This document shows positions 45,690 through 58,447 of a DNA stretch of 64,000 bases, one piece after another. Origin of the DNA: Hofstenia miamia (taxonomy: Eukaryota > Xenacoelomorpha > Acoela > Hofsteniidae); NCBI GenBank assembly GCA_900660155.1, contig CABFPE010000681.1, positions 317,766 through 381,765 on the forward strand. The letters are read 5' to 3'. A program made the position numbers and the translations under genes. The notes beneath the pieces were generated by a model. The model saw only the letters and a list, made by a program, of their open reading frames with translations, was not told the origin of the DNA and made no database searches. Position 1 is the stretch's first letter; every line of letters starts with the position of its first letter.

Positions 45690-48310
45690 TTGGAAGTAGC
45701 TTTTAGCAGTTTTTCCCAATTGTCAATTGTCATTTTGTATTTTAGTGATTATCTCTGTCAAAGTTGCATCTGTTTTCTGTTTCTTGGTAATCTCTGCTTC
45801 CATTATTCCTTTTTTACTATTGGCATTATTGGTTTTCCTTTCTTGTAAGCATTTATTTCTGGTAGCTTCTCTAATTTGTTGTGTGGTAAGAATTCGAAAA
45901 TTTTCTTTTCTCTGATTAATTTTTCTGTGTCTCACTGGTATTCAGGTAGCACTGTCCAAAAGTCAGCATTTTTGTGTAGTGTTCCTTTGCAGTGTTCTAT
46001 TGTAAATTAAATTAGTTTAAGTACTCTATCCACCTGGAGATTATTGTGGACTTGTAGCCCAAAAATTTTTTTATCCATGTGAGGCTGCTGTTGTCTGTTC
46101 TTACTCTGAATGTTTGACATATGAAGAAATATTGATACTTCTTTATGCTCTCTACTAGTACAAGCATTTTAAGTTTGGTTGATCCATAGTTCTCTTTGCT
46201 TTGTTTGAGTTTTCTGCTAAAAAATTGTACTGGTACCTCTTTGTTGTCTTTGATCTTGCCTAACATGTGCCTATAGCAACATTGCTAGCATTGCAATCTA
46301 GTATAAATTCTTTATCATAATCAGGTGTGCTTAAAGATGGTAATTTTGCCAGTTAATTTTTTCACATTATCTAGTTGTTCTTACTCTTTCCATGTCCATT
46401 CAAATATTGCAGATTTTTTCATCAGCACTGTCATCTTGTTAGTCTTTTGTGTGATGTTTGGTATAAAAAATCTGTAGTAGTTTATGGAGCCCATTATTCT
46501 TAGGAAATCTTTCTTGGTTAATGGGATTTGAATGTTTGCATACCACTTCTTTAGCTTTAATTTTCATTTTAATTTTTCTTGTTGTACTTGTCTTCCCAAG
46601 AACACAACTTGTGTTTTGAGGATTTTGCATTTGTTGCTGTTCACTCTTAGGCCTGCATTGTGTAAAATAGTTAGTGTTCTGTATAATTTTTCAATGTGCT
46701 CCTGCACTGTATCACTTGCTATTAGTATGTTGTTGATGTATGCCATGCTCCATCTTCTATTTTTTGTTTATTGTGTTTCAGAACTTTGGTGACATATTAC
46801 TTGAAGGTTGCAGGCGTATTACATTGTCTGAATGCTATGTAAATCCACTCAAATAGGCCATATGGTGTTATAAATGCAATTTTCTCAATGTCCTTTGGCT
46901 CCATCAGTACTTGCAAGTAGGCCTGCAGAGGTCTATGCATGTGTAATATTTATGGTTGCTGGCTTCATATATCTATTCTTGGGAGTGGGTATCCATTGAT
47001 ATTCATGATCTTGTTTAGTTTGTGAAAATTGATGCATAGTCTGTATTTCTTGCCTTGTTTCACAAACACTGTTGGTACAGCATAGGGGCTCTCACTTGGT
47101 CATATAATCTCATTATCAATCAGTTCATTCAAAATTTGGTTATAGTTTTCTTGTAATTGTTCTGGCACTCTCTGGCATGGTAATCATATCAGCTCTTTTG
47201 TTGATGTGACAATTTTGTGAGTTTCTCCTACAGCTTTTTCTATGCTAATTTCTCTGAAATTAAAGATTTTCTCATGTTTCCTTAATGTGTTTGCTAATTG
47301 CTGTTTTTTGAGTTTGCTTATATGTTAGTATTCACCATCCTTTATCTCCAGGATCTTGTAGGTTTCATTGCCTTGTTGGTCAATTATGTTAATAATTTTT
47401 TTGATCATTTGTTTTTCAGATCTTATTCTTTTTCTGTATATTGTGACATTTTCTCTTTTCACATTCACCATCCTATCTGTTGCATTCAATATAGGAATCG
47501 TGCCTTTGCCTTGTTTGATAGTGCACAAACTTGATCATAGTGATAGTTTTTTGGTATTAATTACTGTTTCCTTATATATCATGATTTTGGTCATGATTTT
47601 TTTTGGTTTTGATATTCTACATTTTCCAGTTGTTAGACTGAAGTTTGACATCTCTGGTTAGTTTGAATCATATTGTTTGTTTTTCACATTCTTCATCTTC
47701 TGTTATGATTATCTCTTCTTGTACTTTTATTATTTTTGTTGTGTAATCCATGATACACCCATTTTTTGTAGGGAAATCATTTCCTAAAATCATTTCATAC
47801 AGCAGGGGTTCCTTTCAGTGTCTATCACAATGAATGTTTGTTGGAATGTGGTGTTTGAAATTCTGCTTGGTATCCTTTCATATCAATATAGTCACGTTAA
47901 TTAGTCTATATTTCTCATCTTCTAGTTGTTTTCTGGTAAATCCAATTTTTGTTGCACATTTGTCTGTTATTACAGAAATTACTCCTCCCATATCTATGGT
48001 TGCTTTGACCATTATAATGTTAACTACAACTGTAATTGTACTAGTTTTTAGCAAATTAGATATGATTAGAATGGGTACATGGTTTTCACAAGGTGTGGCT
48101 CTTGGTATTTTAAATCTTACATTTGTTTTTTGTCTTCCTCCTCTTCAGTAAGTCTTCATCAAAGCCAATTTCTTTACTCACAATTATGTTAATTTTTTTT
48201 CTAAAATTTTGACTGAGGTGACCTTTGTTTTTGCAGTTATGGAATTTTAGAAATCTTCTTCTGATTTTGTTCACTGTTCTGCCTTTTAGTCTTACTCTTA
48301 TTGTTTTGTC
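45690..48310 (-). pseudogene. pol and gag zinc knuckle of element F
   Basis: Minus-strand order is: gag end with a knuckle-like NCKNKGHLSQNF (48110-48310), a protease-like region (about 48.07-47.7 kb), a connector (47325-47528), RT (47.1-46.56 kb, with YINNILIAS near 46735), and RNase H (VPVQFFSRKLKQSKENYGST and FRVRTDNSSL, 46012-46266). The wording is closest to element A. Many short frames show it is broken. Plus-strand frames such as 47298-47534 are shadows. Confidence 0.75.
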
Positions 48311-48315
48311 CTTGT

Positions 48316-49454
48316 TTAGCATCATCCAAATCAATCTAAAAGCTGCAAACATTGAGCAGAATTGAGAATAAGATCAAAGAAATGATGATTAGAAATATTA
48401 TATTTAGATCAATTAGATTAATTTAGATTTATTTGTATTATGCAACCAAGAAGCAATATGTGTCAAAAATAAGAGATTAGTATGAGTTGATAATAATACT
48501 TTTTGGCAAAACAAGGGGCAAAACTGCTTCCATTATTTTTAGCCGCCATTTTGGCAGACAAGAAGTTTAAATTTGAAATTGACAGGTAGTTTTCTAGATT
48601 TGCTATAAATAGGAACTAAACATTGTAAGCACTTAATAAAGAATTTTATTCAGAATTCTTATTTTGTTCTACTATAATGGTTTGATTATTTAATATGATG
48701 TTGAGCTAAACAAGTGGTGTTTAGTAGTGGTCTGGATCCATCATTGAGATCAATTCTAGGATTTTAGTGCCAGATTACAAAAGTGCACTTAAGTTATGTG
48801 TAGGAGTTTTTCTCTCATTTAGCCAACTAGCAATCACTGAATACATGTATTAAAATAATAATTTCATGAAACAGTTGGATAACCAAAACCTGGGGAATAT
48901 ATAATATTGTTTTAGATCCAAATTAGTGACAAATGACTGATAAAGTGACTGAACATGTATTAAATTATAAATGTATGTTAGGAATCTGCTCAATATTAAT
49001 AGATTTATTAAAGCCAATATATTTTGGTAATGGCTACATGTAACATTAATTAAGCAGCTAGTAACAAGTCAGGTTGTGAACAAATGAAATAATTTTACAA
49101 AATCAAGTCTAAGTCAAATTGTGTCATGTCTTGAGTATGCACTGAGCTAGGATAGGGTAAACATAAATTGTATTGATGAGCTGAGAGGTGGAACTCAACC
49201 AAATGGGACATCAAAGGATTGGTGAAACTGGATGTGGAGATCAGCTTTGGGCAGATGCCTATTATCGATTGTTGGAGAAATTGCTGCATGGCTTCATCAC
49301 CTAAATAGTGAACAGTTATATCTAGTTACATTGTGTTAATAGAAACAAAGCTAAAGCAGTCTCTAGTTAAGTAAATCCCTACCTACAAAACTACAACTAG
49401 TGTTATGCAGTAACAAAAGACAAACAGTAATAATGCCTGGTAGAGGATGTTACA
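48316..49454 (+). repeat. 5' LTR of element E (gamma family)
   Basis: It runs from AGCATCATCCAAATC to GGATGTTACA and shares its start with the left-edge LTR (1-103) and its whole length with 31221-32358. The first two or three bases are uncertain because the usual TG start is blurred at the junction. A TATAAA word near 48603 sits in a promoter-like position. Confidence 0.75.
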
Positions 49455-49680
49455 TGGCGACCATGACAGCCAAGGATAGCAACTCTTAAAAGAAACATTC
49501 AGTGAAACCATCTGCATACTACGACAGAATCTATAAACAAAAGTGGAAGTAAGCAACAGACAGCTACATGAAAAATAAACTAGTCAACAGAGAGAATTAA
49601 CCAAAACCAAACCAAAGCACTTTAACAGGATCCTGGAATTGTGATCAGGAAGGAGGACCACTACAATCCAGAAAGAAAAT

Positions 49681-51285
49681 ATGACAAAAGGTAAGAAAGG
49701 CAGTGCAAAGAAAACTGCAGCCAAGGCCATAAACTCCAGAACAATACAATCATCACCATACTTCAGTGAGAACTCATCCTCTGATACAGAATTGCAACCT
49801 CTCAATTCACCCTCAGAGATGAACCCCCAGAGACAAACCCACCACAGATAATTGAGATGCTGAGGAAGAGCTAAGAAAATGAAGCACTCCTAAAAAATGT
49901 AATGAAATGGAACAACAAAATGAAACCATATTGAGCAAAATCAGATTAAACATGGAGATGCGATTAGACAAACAAAGTGAGTTATTTCAAAACAAGATCA
50001 AACTCCTCACTCACCAATTATCAAGTCCAACAAAAGATTCTTAGAACAGAATCAACAATGGCAGAAAAAAATCAGGAACTGGAAAGGACAAATAGAGAGT
50101 TAATAGAGGATAATGATCTACAAGGAGGAGAATTGGAGCAACTGAAAGACAAATTATGACTACTACAGTTGATGGAAGAAGAGAACAGAAGTATCATGCA
50201 AACCCATGAAATAGAATTTCATTCAAGGAAAGAAAGCATGTTGCAAGCATTGCACATTCTGGTTTCTAAAGAGGTGACATATGAGGAATTTGACGAAGAC
50301 TAAGACACTGAAAAACAAAAAATCATAAACAAAATTACAAAGGCAGTGACTACACAACTACAAGAGGAAGACACAGTGAAGAACCAAAAAAACCCAAATA
50401 TGAAAATTCAATTTTACCACAACTGACAACTAACAATATGATACCTTGCAAAGCAACACTACCTAAGTTTAATATAAGGGTAGATGGTTATAACCCAACA
50501 TTTTCCAAATGGCTACAAATGTTCAAATTAACAATGGCAGAGCACAAAGTGAGCCAGCAGGCAGCAGCAGCAAGACTGCCACTATACTTGACAGGTGCAG
50601 CTTCTCAGCACTATCTTCTGTTGGATGCAGAAACAAAAAGGAACTACAAACTGTTGATTGGAGATTTCATAAACTATTATGAAAATGAAAGCTTCAAAAA
50701 CCAACACCAAATCATCCTGAATGTGACAAAGATGAAAAAAACCAACAATATTTGAAATTACATTCAACAAGTTGAATGACTACTAATGTTGAGTTCAAGA
50801 GAAAATATATATTATATGTATGATCTGTTTTCACATATCTGCAAAGGGATGCCTGAAAGCATTACTACACAGTTTGAGATTAAATGCAATGTAGATGACA
50901 AACTAGAAAAAATGATCAGGAAGGTGGTCGATATACAAGCAACAATCAAAAATAATGTACAAATATACAAAAAGGCTGCATGGCACAGAGAAGGACCAAC
51001 ATGGAGAAACAACCTCAAACCATGCATCCCAAATAAAACCTACAATGAAATGAGACCAGGAAAAATAATAGAGGTAAAAGAAAACGATGGAAAGACCACA
51101 AAGGTAAAAGAGAAAGACGTCAAGTGTTACAGCTGTGGACAGTAAGGCCACAAAAAACCGGACTGCCCAAAGCAAATAAATGTAATTGGAGATGAAGAAG
51201 CTTACTATGACGAAGAAGATGTACTGCAAACAGAAGACAAAATGAACGAAGTATTGCCAACTGACAAGGAGTTGGAAAACTAGTT
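49681..51285 (+). pseudogene. gag of element E
   Basis: It opens with a basic MTKGKKGSAKKTAAKA start and a Ser/Pro-rich stretch. A Glu/Gln/Lys-rich probable coiled coil follows (49977-50159: EKNQELERTNRELIEDNDL). The capsid-like domain (50438-50755) has LPKFNIRVDGYNPTFSKWLQ and LPLYLTGAASQHYLLL. The zinc knuckle is near 51122 (CYSCGQ, then GHKKPDC), and an acidic tail ends the frame. This arrangement is shared with A and F. It is broken in a few places. Confidence 0.8.
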
Positions 51286-51289
51286 AGAG

Positions 51290-53640
51290 CGCCAACTCAT
51301 AAAAACCATGCATTGATAATGATCCTGACGAATCTTGATACAATAAATATGATAATGATAGCAATCAATGGAGTAATGACTAAAGCAACAATTGATACTG
51401 GAGCAGAAACTTTGATAATTACTGATGAATGCACTACAAAGCTAGGGTTTAAACAGGAAGACTTGATCAGCTGCAATAAGAGACTAATTAACACATCAGG
51501 AGAATATATTGATATGAAAGGAATGATAAATGCAGTACAGATGAGAATTGCTAACACAACATTCGAACTGTTTTTGGTGGTGGTGGACACATATAACAAG
51601 CTTTTGTCATACAAAGTCATCTTAGGTGACGATTTTTTGACAAAAAATGGATGTGTCATCAATTATGCCAACACAACTATAAAGGTGAGAGAAGAAGAAA
51701 TGGAGATCAAAGAAGAACAAGGGAAGCAGAAAACAATCACATTCGAACTACAGGAGGATATCCATTTGCAGCCACACCAATGGAAGATGCACACAATTGA
51801 AACCAAGGATGCAATAATAGCTGATATAATGCTATATGATAACAAAGGCATCAATACCAAATGAGTATCCATGCCATCTAGCGTCTGTACAGTTAAGCAT
51901 GGAAGGGGAAGAATACCAATCCTTAATGCTACAAATCAGAATGTTAATCTAAAGAAATCTCAAATAAGAATATATGGGAAGTACATTAAATTGAACATCA
52001 GACTTATCTGGAAGGCAATAGGAGACCATGATGGAGCGAGTAATTTGTGTGGTCAATTCAAGGACTTGCAAATGAAAATGGATAGTACTCCACATGGCGA
52101 CACAAGGGCGAGTGGATGAACACCCTCGAAGTTGCAAGTACTCACAAAGGCCTACCCAAGGGCATAGGGAAGAAAGCAGAAGAGGAAGACATATACAGAA
52201 CACCTGAAGTAAACAATGAAGGCTACCCACATTTGGAAGAACAGGAGATCACACAATTAAGGAAATTGTTGGAAAAACACAAACATATATTCAACTACGG
52301 AGAGATAAGTGTGGGACAAGCAGTGGGCAAAAAACAAAGAATAGTTACAACAATGGACAATCTACCAGTCAGAAGGGTACCTGAACAAATGAAAGATTAA
52401 TACAATCACATACTGGAGGAACTAATTGAGAATAAAATCATCCACACAAGCAAGAGCCCATATGTGGCACCAAGCCCATTTGTGAAGCAAGGAGACAAGT
52501 ATCATCTATGCATAGACTTTCGTAAATTAAATGAGGTGACAAAAAAGGATTCATATCCCCTACCACGGATAGAGGACATGCTCTACGAGACCAGTAAGCA
52601 TATATATTTCACAACACTAGATCTATGCAAAGCCTACTGGCAGGTAAAGATAGAAAAAGACAATATTGAGAAGACAGCATTCATAACCCCCTATGGGTTA
52701 TATGAATGGATACATATGGCATTCAGGCTGTGTAATGCACCAGCAAACTTTCAGAGATATATTATTAAAGTGTTAAAAAACAAGACACACAGAATGGAGG
52801 AGGGGGTCAATGCCTATATAGACAATATCATAGTAACTAGTGATACAATCCAAGAACATCTGGAAAAATTTGAGAATGTTAACAATATTGGAGAACACAG
52901 GACTTTGTATTAATGGAAACAAATGCGACATTCTCAAAGAGAAAATAGTGTTTCTGGGAAGAACAATAGACAAAGGCAGGATATGCATGAAAGATATCAC
53001 CAGAGAAATGATCTGTAAAATAGAAAAGCCCAATAACAAGAAAGATATACAGAGAATAATGGGATTCTTCAACTACTAAGGGACTTTCATTCTGAACATA
53101 GCTGGCAAGACTGCAATGATGACCAGATTAATGAGGAAATCAGTACCATTTGTATGGACCTGGCAGGAACAGGAAGAACTAGATAACATCAAAGAAGAAC
53201 AGGCAAAACTGCCCTAACACACTGGAATACAACAAACAGTTTATATTAGATTGCTATGCAAGTAAAGTGGCAGTTGAGGCCACACTGGGACAAATAAAAA
53301 ACGGGAAAGAAGTCCCCATTCAATTTTTCAGTCAAAAGTTGTGAGCAAGCAAAGAAAACTATGGATCTATTAAAGTGGAGATGTTGGCACTAATTGAAAG
53401 TATTAAAGAACTTCCACACTACCTGGTTGGTAGAGAATTTAGATTATGCACAGACAACAGTGGACTGGCATGGTTGAAGTTTTCTGGAGACAAGTGCAGA
53501 ATAGTATCATGGTGGATTGAATACTTGAACAAATCGACATTCACAATTGAGCACAGGAAAGGCACCTTACATAATAATGCAGACTTCTGGACGTCACTAC
53601 CAGAATATTAGAGAGATGCAGTAAAAATAGATGGAGAGAA
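51290..53640 (+). pseudogene. pol of element E: protease, RT, RNase H
   Basis: Protease (51313-51864): INGVMTKATIDTGAETLIIT has the DTG active-site triplet, and LGDDFLTKNGCVI follows. RT (52116-53079): LCIDFRKLNEVTKKDSYPLP, YFTTLDLCKAYWQVKIEKDN, FITPYGLYEW, FRLCNAPANFQRYI, then VFLGRTIDKGRI. RNase H (53.23-53.61 kb): FILDCYASKVA-like start, LCTDNSGLAWL and EHRKGTLHNNADFW. This is the classical Ty3/gypsy order. It is broken in several places. Confidence 0.85.
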
Positions 53641-53871
53641 AAAACAGTTCCAGTTCTTGCCACACATCAAATATGAGAGATTGCCAGAAATAAATGTTTA
53701 CAAAAAAGGTCAAGCCATGCTACCAATACTAATGAGGGAGGAAATATCTGAAAAAGAAATAGTGGATAAACAGAGAGACAACATAATCCTCAGTGAAATC
53801 ATAAAAGAGAAGGTTATATTGTAACAAAAGAATAAACTGTAATGATGCCTATTAGAGGATGTTACACTTGT

Positions 53872-55490
53872 TTCCTGTTTTTTGTATGTTAGGTTTGTTT
53901 CCAAATCTTTGGGTGTGTTGGTTATTACTGGTGTTTTGCTTTTTGTTGCTCTTTCATTTTTCCTGGTGTTGTTTCCCATTGTTATTTGTATTGCCAGTCC
54001 TTTCATTATCATTCAATCTAGTGAGTCTTCTGCATTGCATTTACTCTGAAATTGCTGTTTCAGTGGATTGGTTAGCCCCTTGCAAATGTGGGAGAAAAGA
54101 TCATACTTAGAGTAGGTCTGTTCTCTCGAACCTAGTTTAATCATTTATTCTACTTGCAACATGTAGTTTCTCAGGTTGTCACATTTGTTCATTTTCATTC
54201 TGTTCAGGATAATTCTGTATTGATTCTTGAAACTCTCGTCATTATAGTATGCTTGGTGTTCACCTATGAGTTTCTTATAGTTTGTTGTTGTCTCTGTGGT
54301 GAGTACTAAATAGTGTTGGTATGCTGCTCCACTCAAGTATAGTGGGAATCTTGTTGCTGCTTTTTGTGTTACTTTGTTTTGTTTCATATTCATTTCAAAT
54401 ATTTGGAGCTGTTCTGTAAATGTTGGTGAACTTAGGAAGGATGGCTTTGCATAATAGTCATTTGTTATTGTTCATTTCTAACAATATAGATTCATCAAAC
54501 ATTGATTTCATCTCTGTTTCAGTTTTATATTTCTGTTTCACTTGTTTGGTTATTGTGTCTACTAATTTTTGGATGAATTCTTCCTCCATTTGAGGTGGTT
54601 TATTTTTGAACAACTCTTCATCTTTGGGTAGATTCATTTTGCATAGAGTGTCTGCGTCTTCAAATGTTGTTCTTCATACCTCTCTTCAGGTTTTTTCTAT
54701 ATGGTGGTTTTTGGTTTTGTTATTTAGCATTAGTAGTCATAATTTGTTTCATTTTCTTCTCATAGCCTGATATTTTCTTCATGCATTTTGGCCATTAATT
54801 GCTGCCATTTTGCACTTTTTATTTTCATTTTGTTATTTGCGTCCATTAATATTTCTATTTGCCTTTGGAATAGGTTTCTCTGTTCCATTAATCTGGCACT
54901 AGTATTGTCTCTCATTTCATTTAGAACTTTTTCCTTTTCAACATTTGTCAATTCTATTTCTGATATTTTTCACGTTAGTTTTCTGACCATTTCAGTTAGT
55001 TCAGTTCCTGTTACCTCCATTGGTATTGACTGTTGACAGAATCATTTCTGCTGGGGATGCTTGACTTTCAGGTGATGATATAATGTCCTGTGTTTGGGGA
55101 GTTTTCTTAATTGGGGGGGGGTCTTCTGAGTTTTAGACCATTTTTGTTTTTCTTTCTTGAATATACCATTCTATTTGTTTCACTGTGAGTAGTTTGTCAG
55201 TTTTCCCAGTTGACTAAATTGTTATGTTGTTGCTCTGTGGGTATGGTTTTTTCTTCATGTTTGCTTAACTTGCTATCAGTTACACCAAGATAATTAATTT
55301 GGTTGGTTCAAGAAGAAACAACTAGCTTGACTCATAATGTGCTTGCTAGTTTTTCATTTCAGGGGGACTTGTTCTTGATAAGAAGTACATCTTCTTAAAT
55401 CAATTAAATTATGGTTTGTTCCTTTTCTTTTTCTGGGAAGAAATCTATCTTAACCCAGGGGGTTATTTGAGTTACAGTTTATCAGACCCA
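53872..55490 (-). pseudogene. gag of element F, 5' part
   Basis: The minus strand carries a coiled-coil region (54760-54951: MTNVEKEKVLNEMRDNTSAR...) and a capsid-like segment (54145-54393: RFPLYLSGAAYQHYLVL, NMKQNKVTQKAATR). A spacer with NERATKSKTPVITNT follows, up to the insertion point of element E. It is colinear with A and E. It is broken. Confidence 0.7.
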
Positions 55491-55504
55491 TGTCATGGTC
55501 ACCA
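55491..55504 (-). other. Primer-binding site of element F
   Basis: The minus strand reads TGGTGACCATGACA directly after the LTR end GATTCTACA. It is identical to element A's site over these bases. Confidence 0.75.
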
Positions 55505-56261
55505 TGTAGAATCTGTACAAGGGGATTAAAAGACATATTTCAGTAAAGCTATAACAAGTTCCATTACTTAATCTGCTAACCAACTGTACAATTCAAATTA
55601 ATCCAGCTTTCCTTTCTTAGCAAGGTAAAGTATTACTAACAACACATTTAGATCAAAAGTAGCAAGATGTTATCAGGGTTGGAACCTGATGCTAACAACT
55701 GCAGCTCAAGGAGGAACATGGAGTGGTAAGGCATCATCAGTTACCATGGTGGTGATTGTGACTCACAGACAAAGCTCATGGTGAGGAAATCTGTTCTTGG
55801 TGATTGTGTATTGTAATTCCCTAGCAATTTAGTGTATTGATTGTTCTTGTTATAACCAATAATTGCAATGAATGAAAGATTGCAACTGTTCTGCATTAGC
55901 TTATTATTAACCCTACATATAGATAGCCCTACATGTATATAGATATAACTATGCCCTGAATGCATGTGAACAATCAGAGCAGTTGGCAGAAATTGGAAAC
56001 TTAACAGTCGTAATTGAAGGTCACATATAAAACTGTCCAAGATTACTATTACACTTAACACCTCATATGTATAATAAAGCTTGTGATTACACCTTAGTAT
56101 CTTGGATCTAAAAAGGGTTAGCCTAACTGTAGCTGTCCAGGTTTTTAATGACATAAGTTATAATAGCAAATCAGTTGGAAAGCTACAATGAAATAAAAAC
56201 CCCTACACATAGACTTAACATAAGAGTGTACAACAGAGGAAGTCCATGGCTACCAGACGCA
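55505..56261 (-). repeat. 5' LTR of element F (alpha-like), inner part
   Basis: The minus strand ends CAGATTCTACA at 55505. Further up it matches the alpha LTR in order (AACAAGAACAATCAATACACT, CTACATGTAGGG, GGTGTAGGAGTTTTT-like, TAGCTTTCC). Divergence from element A is substantial. The block stops at an N (56262). Its continuation appears at 57665. The 137-codon minus frame here is an LTR artefact. Confidence 0.7.
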
Positions 56262-56262
56262 N

Positions 56263-57663
56263 AAAGAATGATTTATTTCATAAAAGCTATAAAATTCTAT
56301 TAGTTCGAAAATGTATATTTCATAAATAGTCATCATATTTGCTTCTATGAATAACTGATTAGTAGTATAAGTAGAATATTTAAAATTTATGATCCTGATT
56401 ATCTTTTTTTGAATTTTGAAAATAGGCAATAATGTGTTGAATAAGGTACCACCATAGATTAAAATACCATATTGAATTATAGGCAGTATGTATACATTAT
56501 AAAAATGTAGTGTATTATGCTTAGGAATGAAGTGTCTTATTTTCATCAAAATAGCACATAGTTTGGAGACTTTTTCACAAATAAAAGATACATGCTCTGC
56601 AAAACTTAATGTTTTATCTATTATTATCCCTAAATATTTATNGTTATCAGGGTTGGAACCTGATGCTAACAACTGCAGCTCAAGGAGGAACATGGAGTGG
56701 TAAGGCATCATCAGTTACCATGGTGGTGATTGTGACTCACAGACAAAGCTCATGGTGAGGAAATCTGTTCTTGGTGATTGTGTATTGTAATTCCCTAGCA
56801 ATTTAGTGTATTGATTGTTCTTGTTATAACCAATAATTGCAATGAATGAAAGATTGCAACTGTTCTGCATTAGCTTATTATTAACCCTACATATAGATAG
56901 CCCTACATGTATATAGATATAACTATGCCCTGAATGCATGTGAACAATCAGAGCAGTTGGCAGAAATTGGAAACTTAACAGTCGTAATTGAAGGTCACAT
57001 ATAAAACTGTCCAAGATTACTATTACACTTAACACCTCATATGTATAATAAAGCTTGTGATTACACCTTAGTATCTTGGATCTAAAAAGGGTTAGCCTAA
57101 CTGTAGCTGTCCAGGTTTTTAATGACATAAGTTATAATAGCAAATCAGTTGGAAAGCTACAATGAAATAAAAACCCCTACACATAGACTTAACATAAGAG
57201 TGTACAACAGAGGAAGTCCATGGCTACCAGATGCACCNGTCAAAACCCAAATTGATTTGGATTTATTAAATTGTACTTATTTATAAACTTAAATACTCTA
57301 TTGTATATTAGTAGTATGAATCCGAGGCAATTTCGAGGCATAAATTGACCTTTGACCCTGGCGGGCATGGATATGATGTAATTGTATACTTTGACCATCT
57401 GTGTATCTCTGACATCTTTAGAACATATTCTCTTTTGTTGTAATATTTGTTGGCAAATAAATTTGTTCGTAGTCTATTGTTTAAATGTAGCCATTTTTTT
57501 TATACATATTGCATAAATAATTGGCCGTGCATATTGGCGGGGTGTGTATCTGTGACGTCATTGGAATATTGTTGGCATTGTTTGTAGTCTATTGTTTAAA
57601 TGTAACCAATTTATCAATACACATAGAAATAAAGCAATTTTCAAAATTCAATGAAATTAGAAT
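56263..57663. repeat. Three duplicated blocks bounded by single Ns
   Basis: 56263-56641 repeats 59631-60009 (LINE). 56643-57237 repeats 55669-56261 (LTR). 57239-57663 repeats 60570-60994. Each is bounded by one N (56262, 56642, 57238, 57664) and each is nearly identical to its partner. The ends 56230-56261 and 57665-57696 share the same 32 bp, so 57665 continues 56261 and the material between is redundant. This is almost certainly an assembly artefact. Confidence 0.85.
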
Positions 57664-57664
57664 N

Positions 57665-57930
57665 ACAACAGAGGAAGTCCATGGCTACCAGACGCACCAT
57701 ATTGTGAATAGCTGTATGTGCGTCAGCTCCAAACTGGGGACCACCAGGTACTATTTGTGCACTCAGATGTTTAGCTTTCCATTGAAATGTATAATCAAAC
57801 CTGATAATACAAAATAAGAAATCAAATGAAGCAAATTCATCACCAAATATTTCCATTTTATGCTATTTATAATCATATTGCATAAACAATTAAACAATTG
57901 GCATGTACCTGTTTGTAGTTCAAATTTGTT
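57665..57930 (-). repeat. 5' LTR of element F, outer part
   Basis: The minus strand matches the first half of the alpha LTR: AACAGGTACATGCC, TTGGTGATGAA, ATCAGGTTTGATTATACAT, ATGGAAAGCTAAACATC, GTGGTCCCCAGTTTGGA and CACATACAGC. The LTR start itself is not clear; similarity fades near 57930. Confidence 0.6.
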
Positions 57931-58447
57931 TACACTTCACTAATTCATTCCAAGGAATTTGAGACTTTAAAATTTTAGTCTCAAGTCTTGGTCTCAGTCT
58001 TGATGAGACTTGAAAAAAAGTCTCAGTCTCTTCTCAAATCGAGAATTTTAATGGTCTTGTTAAAAATTAAAAAATATAATAATTTTAAATTGAAAATGTA
58101 AACAAAACAAACAACAAAAATTGGATTAGATGATATATTAGAATATCTTTAAAAAAAGTAATATGAGGACATTAAATAAAAATAATAATAAAATTTATTT
58201 CAAACAAAACATATAAAATACTTAATACAAAAATATGACACAAATTTAGCAGTAAATTGTTTGAAAATGGTTGGCATATGAGTGCTGGAGGCGCTCTTTA
58301 TCCTCTCAACCTGTGTTATCAATACAAGTAGATTACCATTTGTAGCAATCAAAATCCATATGAGTGCCTGTGAGGAACTTCTGAAATCAGCTTAAACTTG
58401 CGGAAGACTATAGAATTGATCCTTTGATACAGAGTACTTTTTCATTA
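57931..58447. other. No gene seen; AGTCTC-rich patch
   Basis: Between 57960 and 58045 the word GAGACT/AGTCTC occurs about nine times on one or the other strand, giving a small patch of short inverted and direct repeats. The rest is AT-rich without signals. Confidence 0.45.

Larger units (their letters stand above)
48316..53866 (+). mobile_element. Element E: gypsy-like element nested in element F
   Basis: A 5' gamma LTR (48316-49454) is followed by primer site TGGCGACCATGACAGCC (49455), gag (49681-51285), and protease, RT and RNase H (51.3-53.64 kb). Only the last 50 bp of the 3' LTR remain (to 53866, GAGGATGTTACA). CTTGT flanks both ends (48311-48315 and 53867-53871), a good 5-bp target duplication within element F's gag. 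Integrase and third ORF are not present in this copy. The coding part is the best preserved in the window, with several breaks. Confidence 0.8.
42065..56261 (-). mobile_element. Element F: gypsy-like element with third ORF, split by element E
   Basis: In minus-strand order the parts are: LTR (from 57.9/56.26 kb down to 55505), primer site (55504-55491), gag (55.49-53.87 kb, then 48.31-48.11 kb after element E), protease, RT and RNase H (48.1-45.7 kb), a tail and repeat linker (45.6-45.15 kb), and the third ORF (44.9-42.07 kb). An integrase core was not recognised. No 3' LTR is seen at the low end, where it meets element D tail to tail. It is broken in well over ten places and is older than the inserted element E. 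Confidence 0.75.

Noticed and set aside
55741-57128. Two identical 137-codon minus-strand frames as a gene family
   Set aside because: Both lie in the alpha-like LTR of element F; the second is the assembly duplicate.
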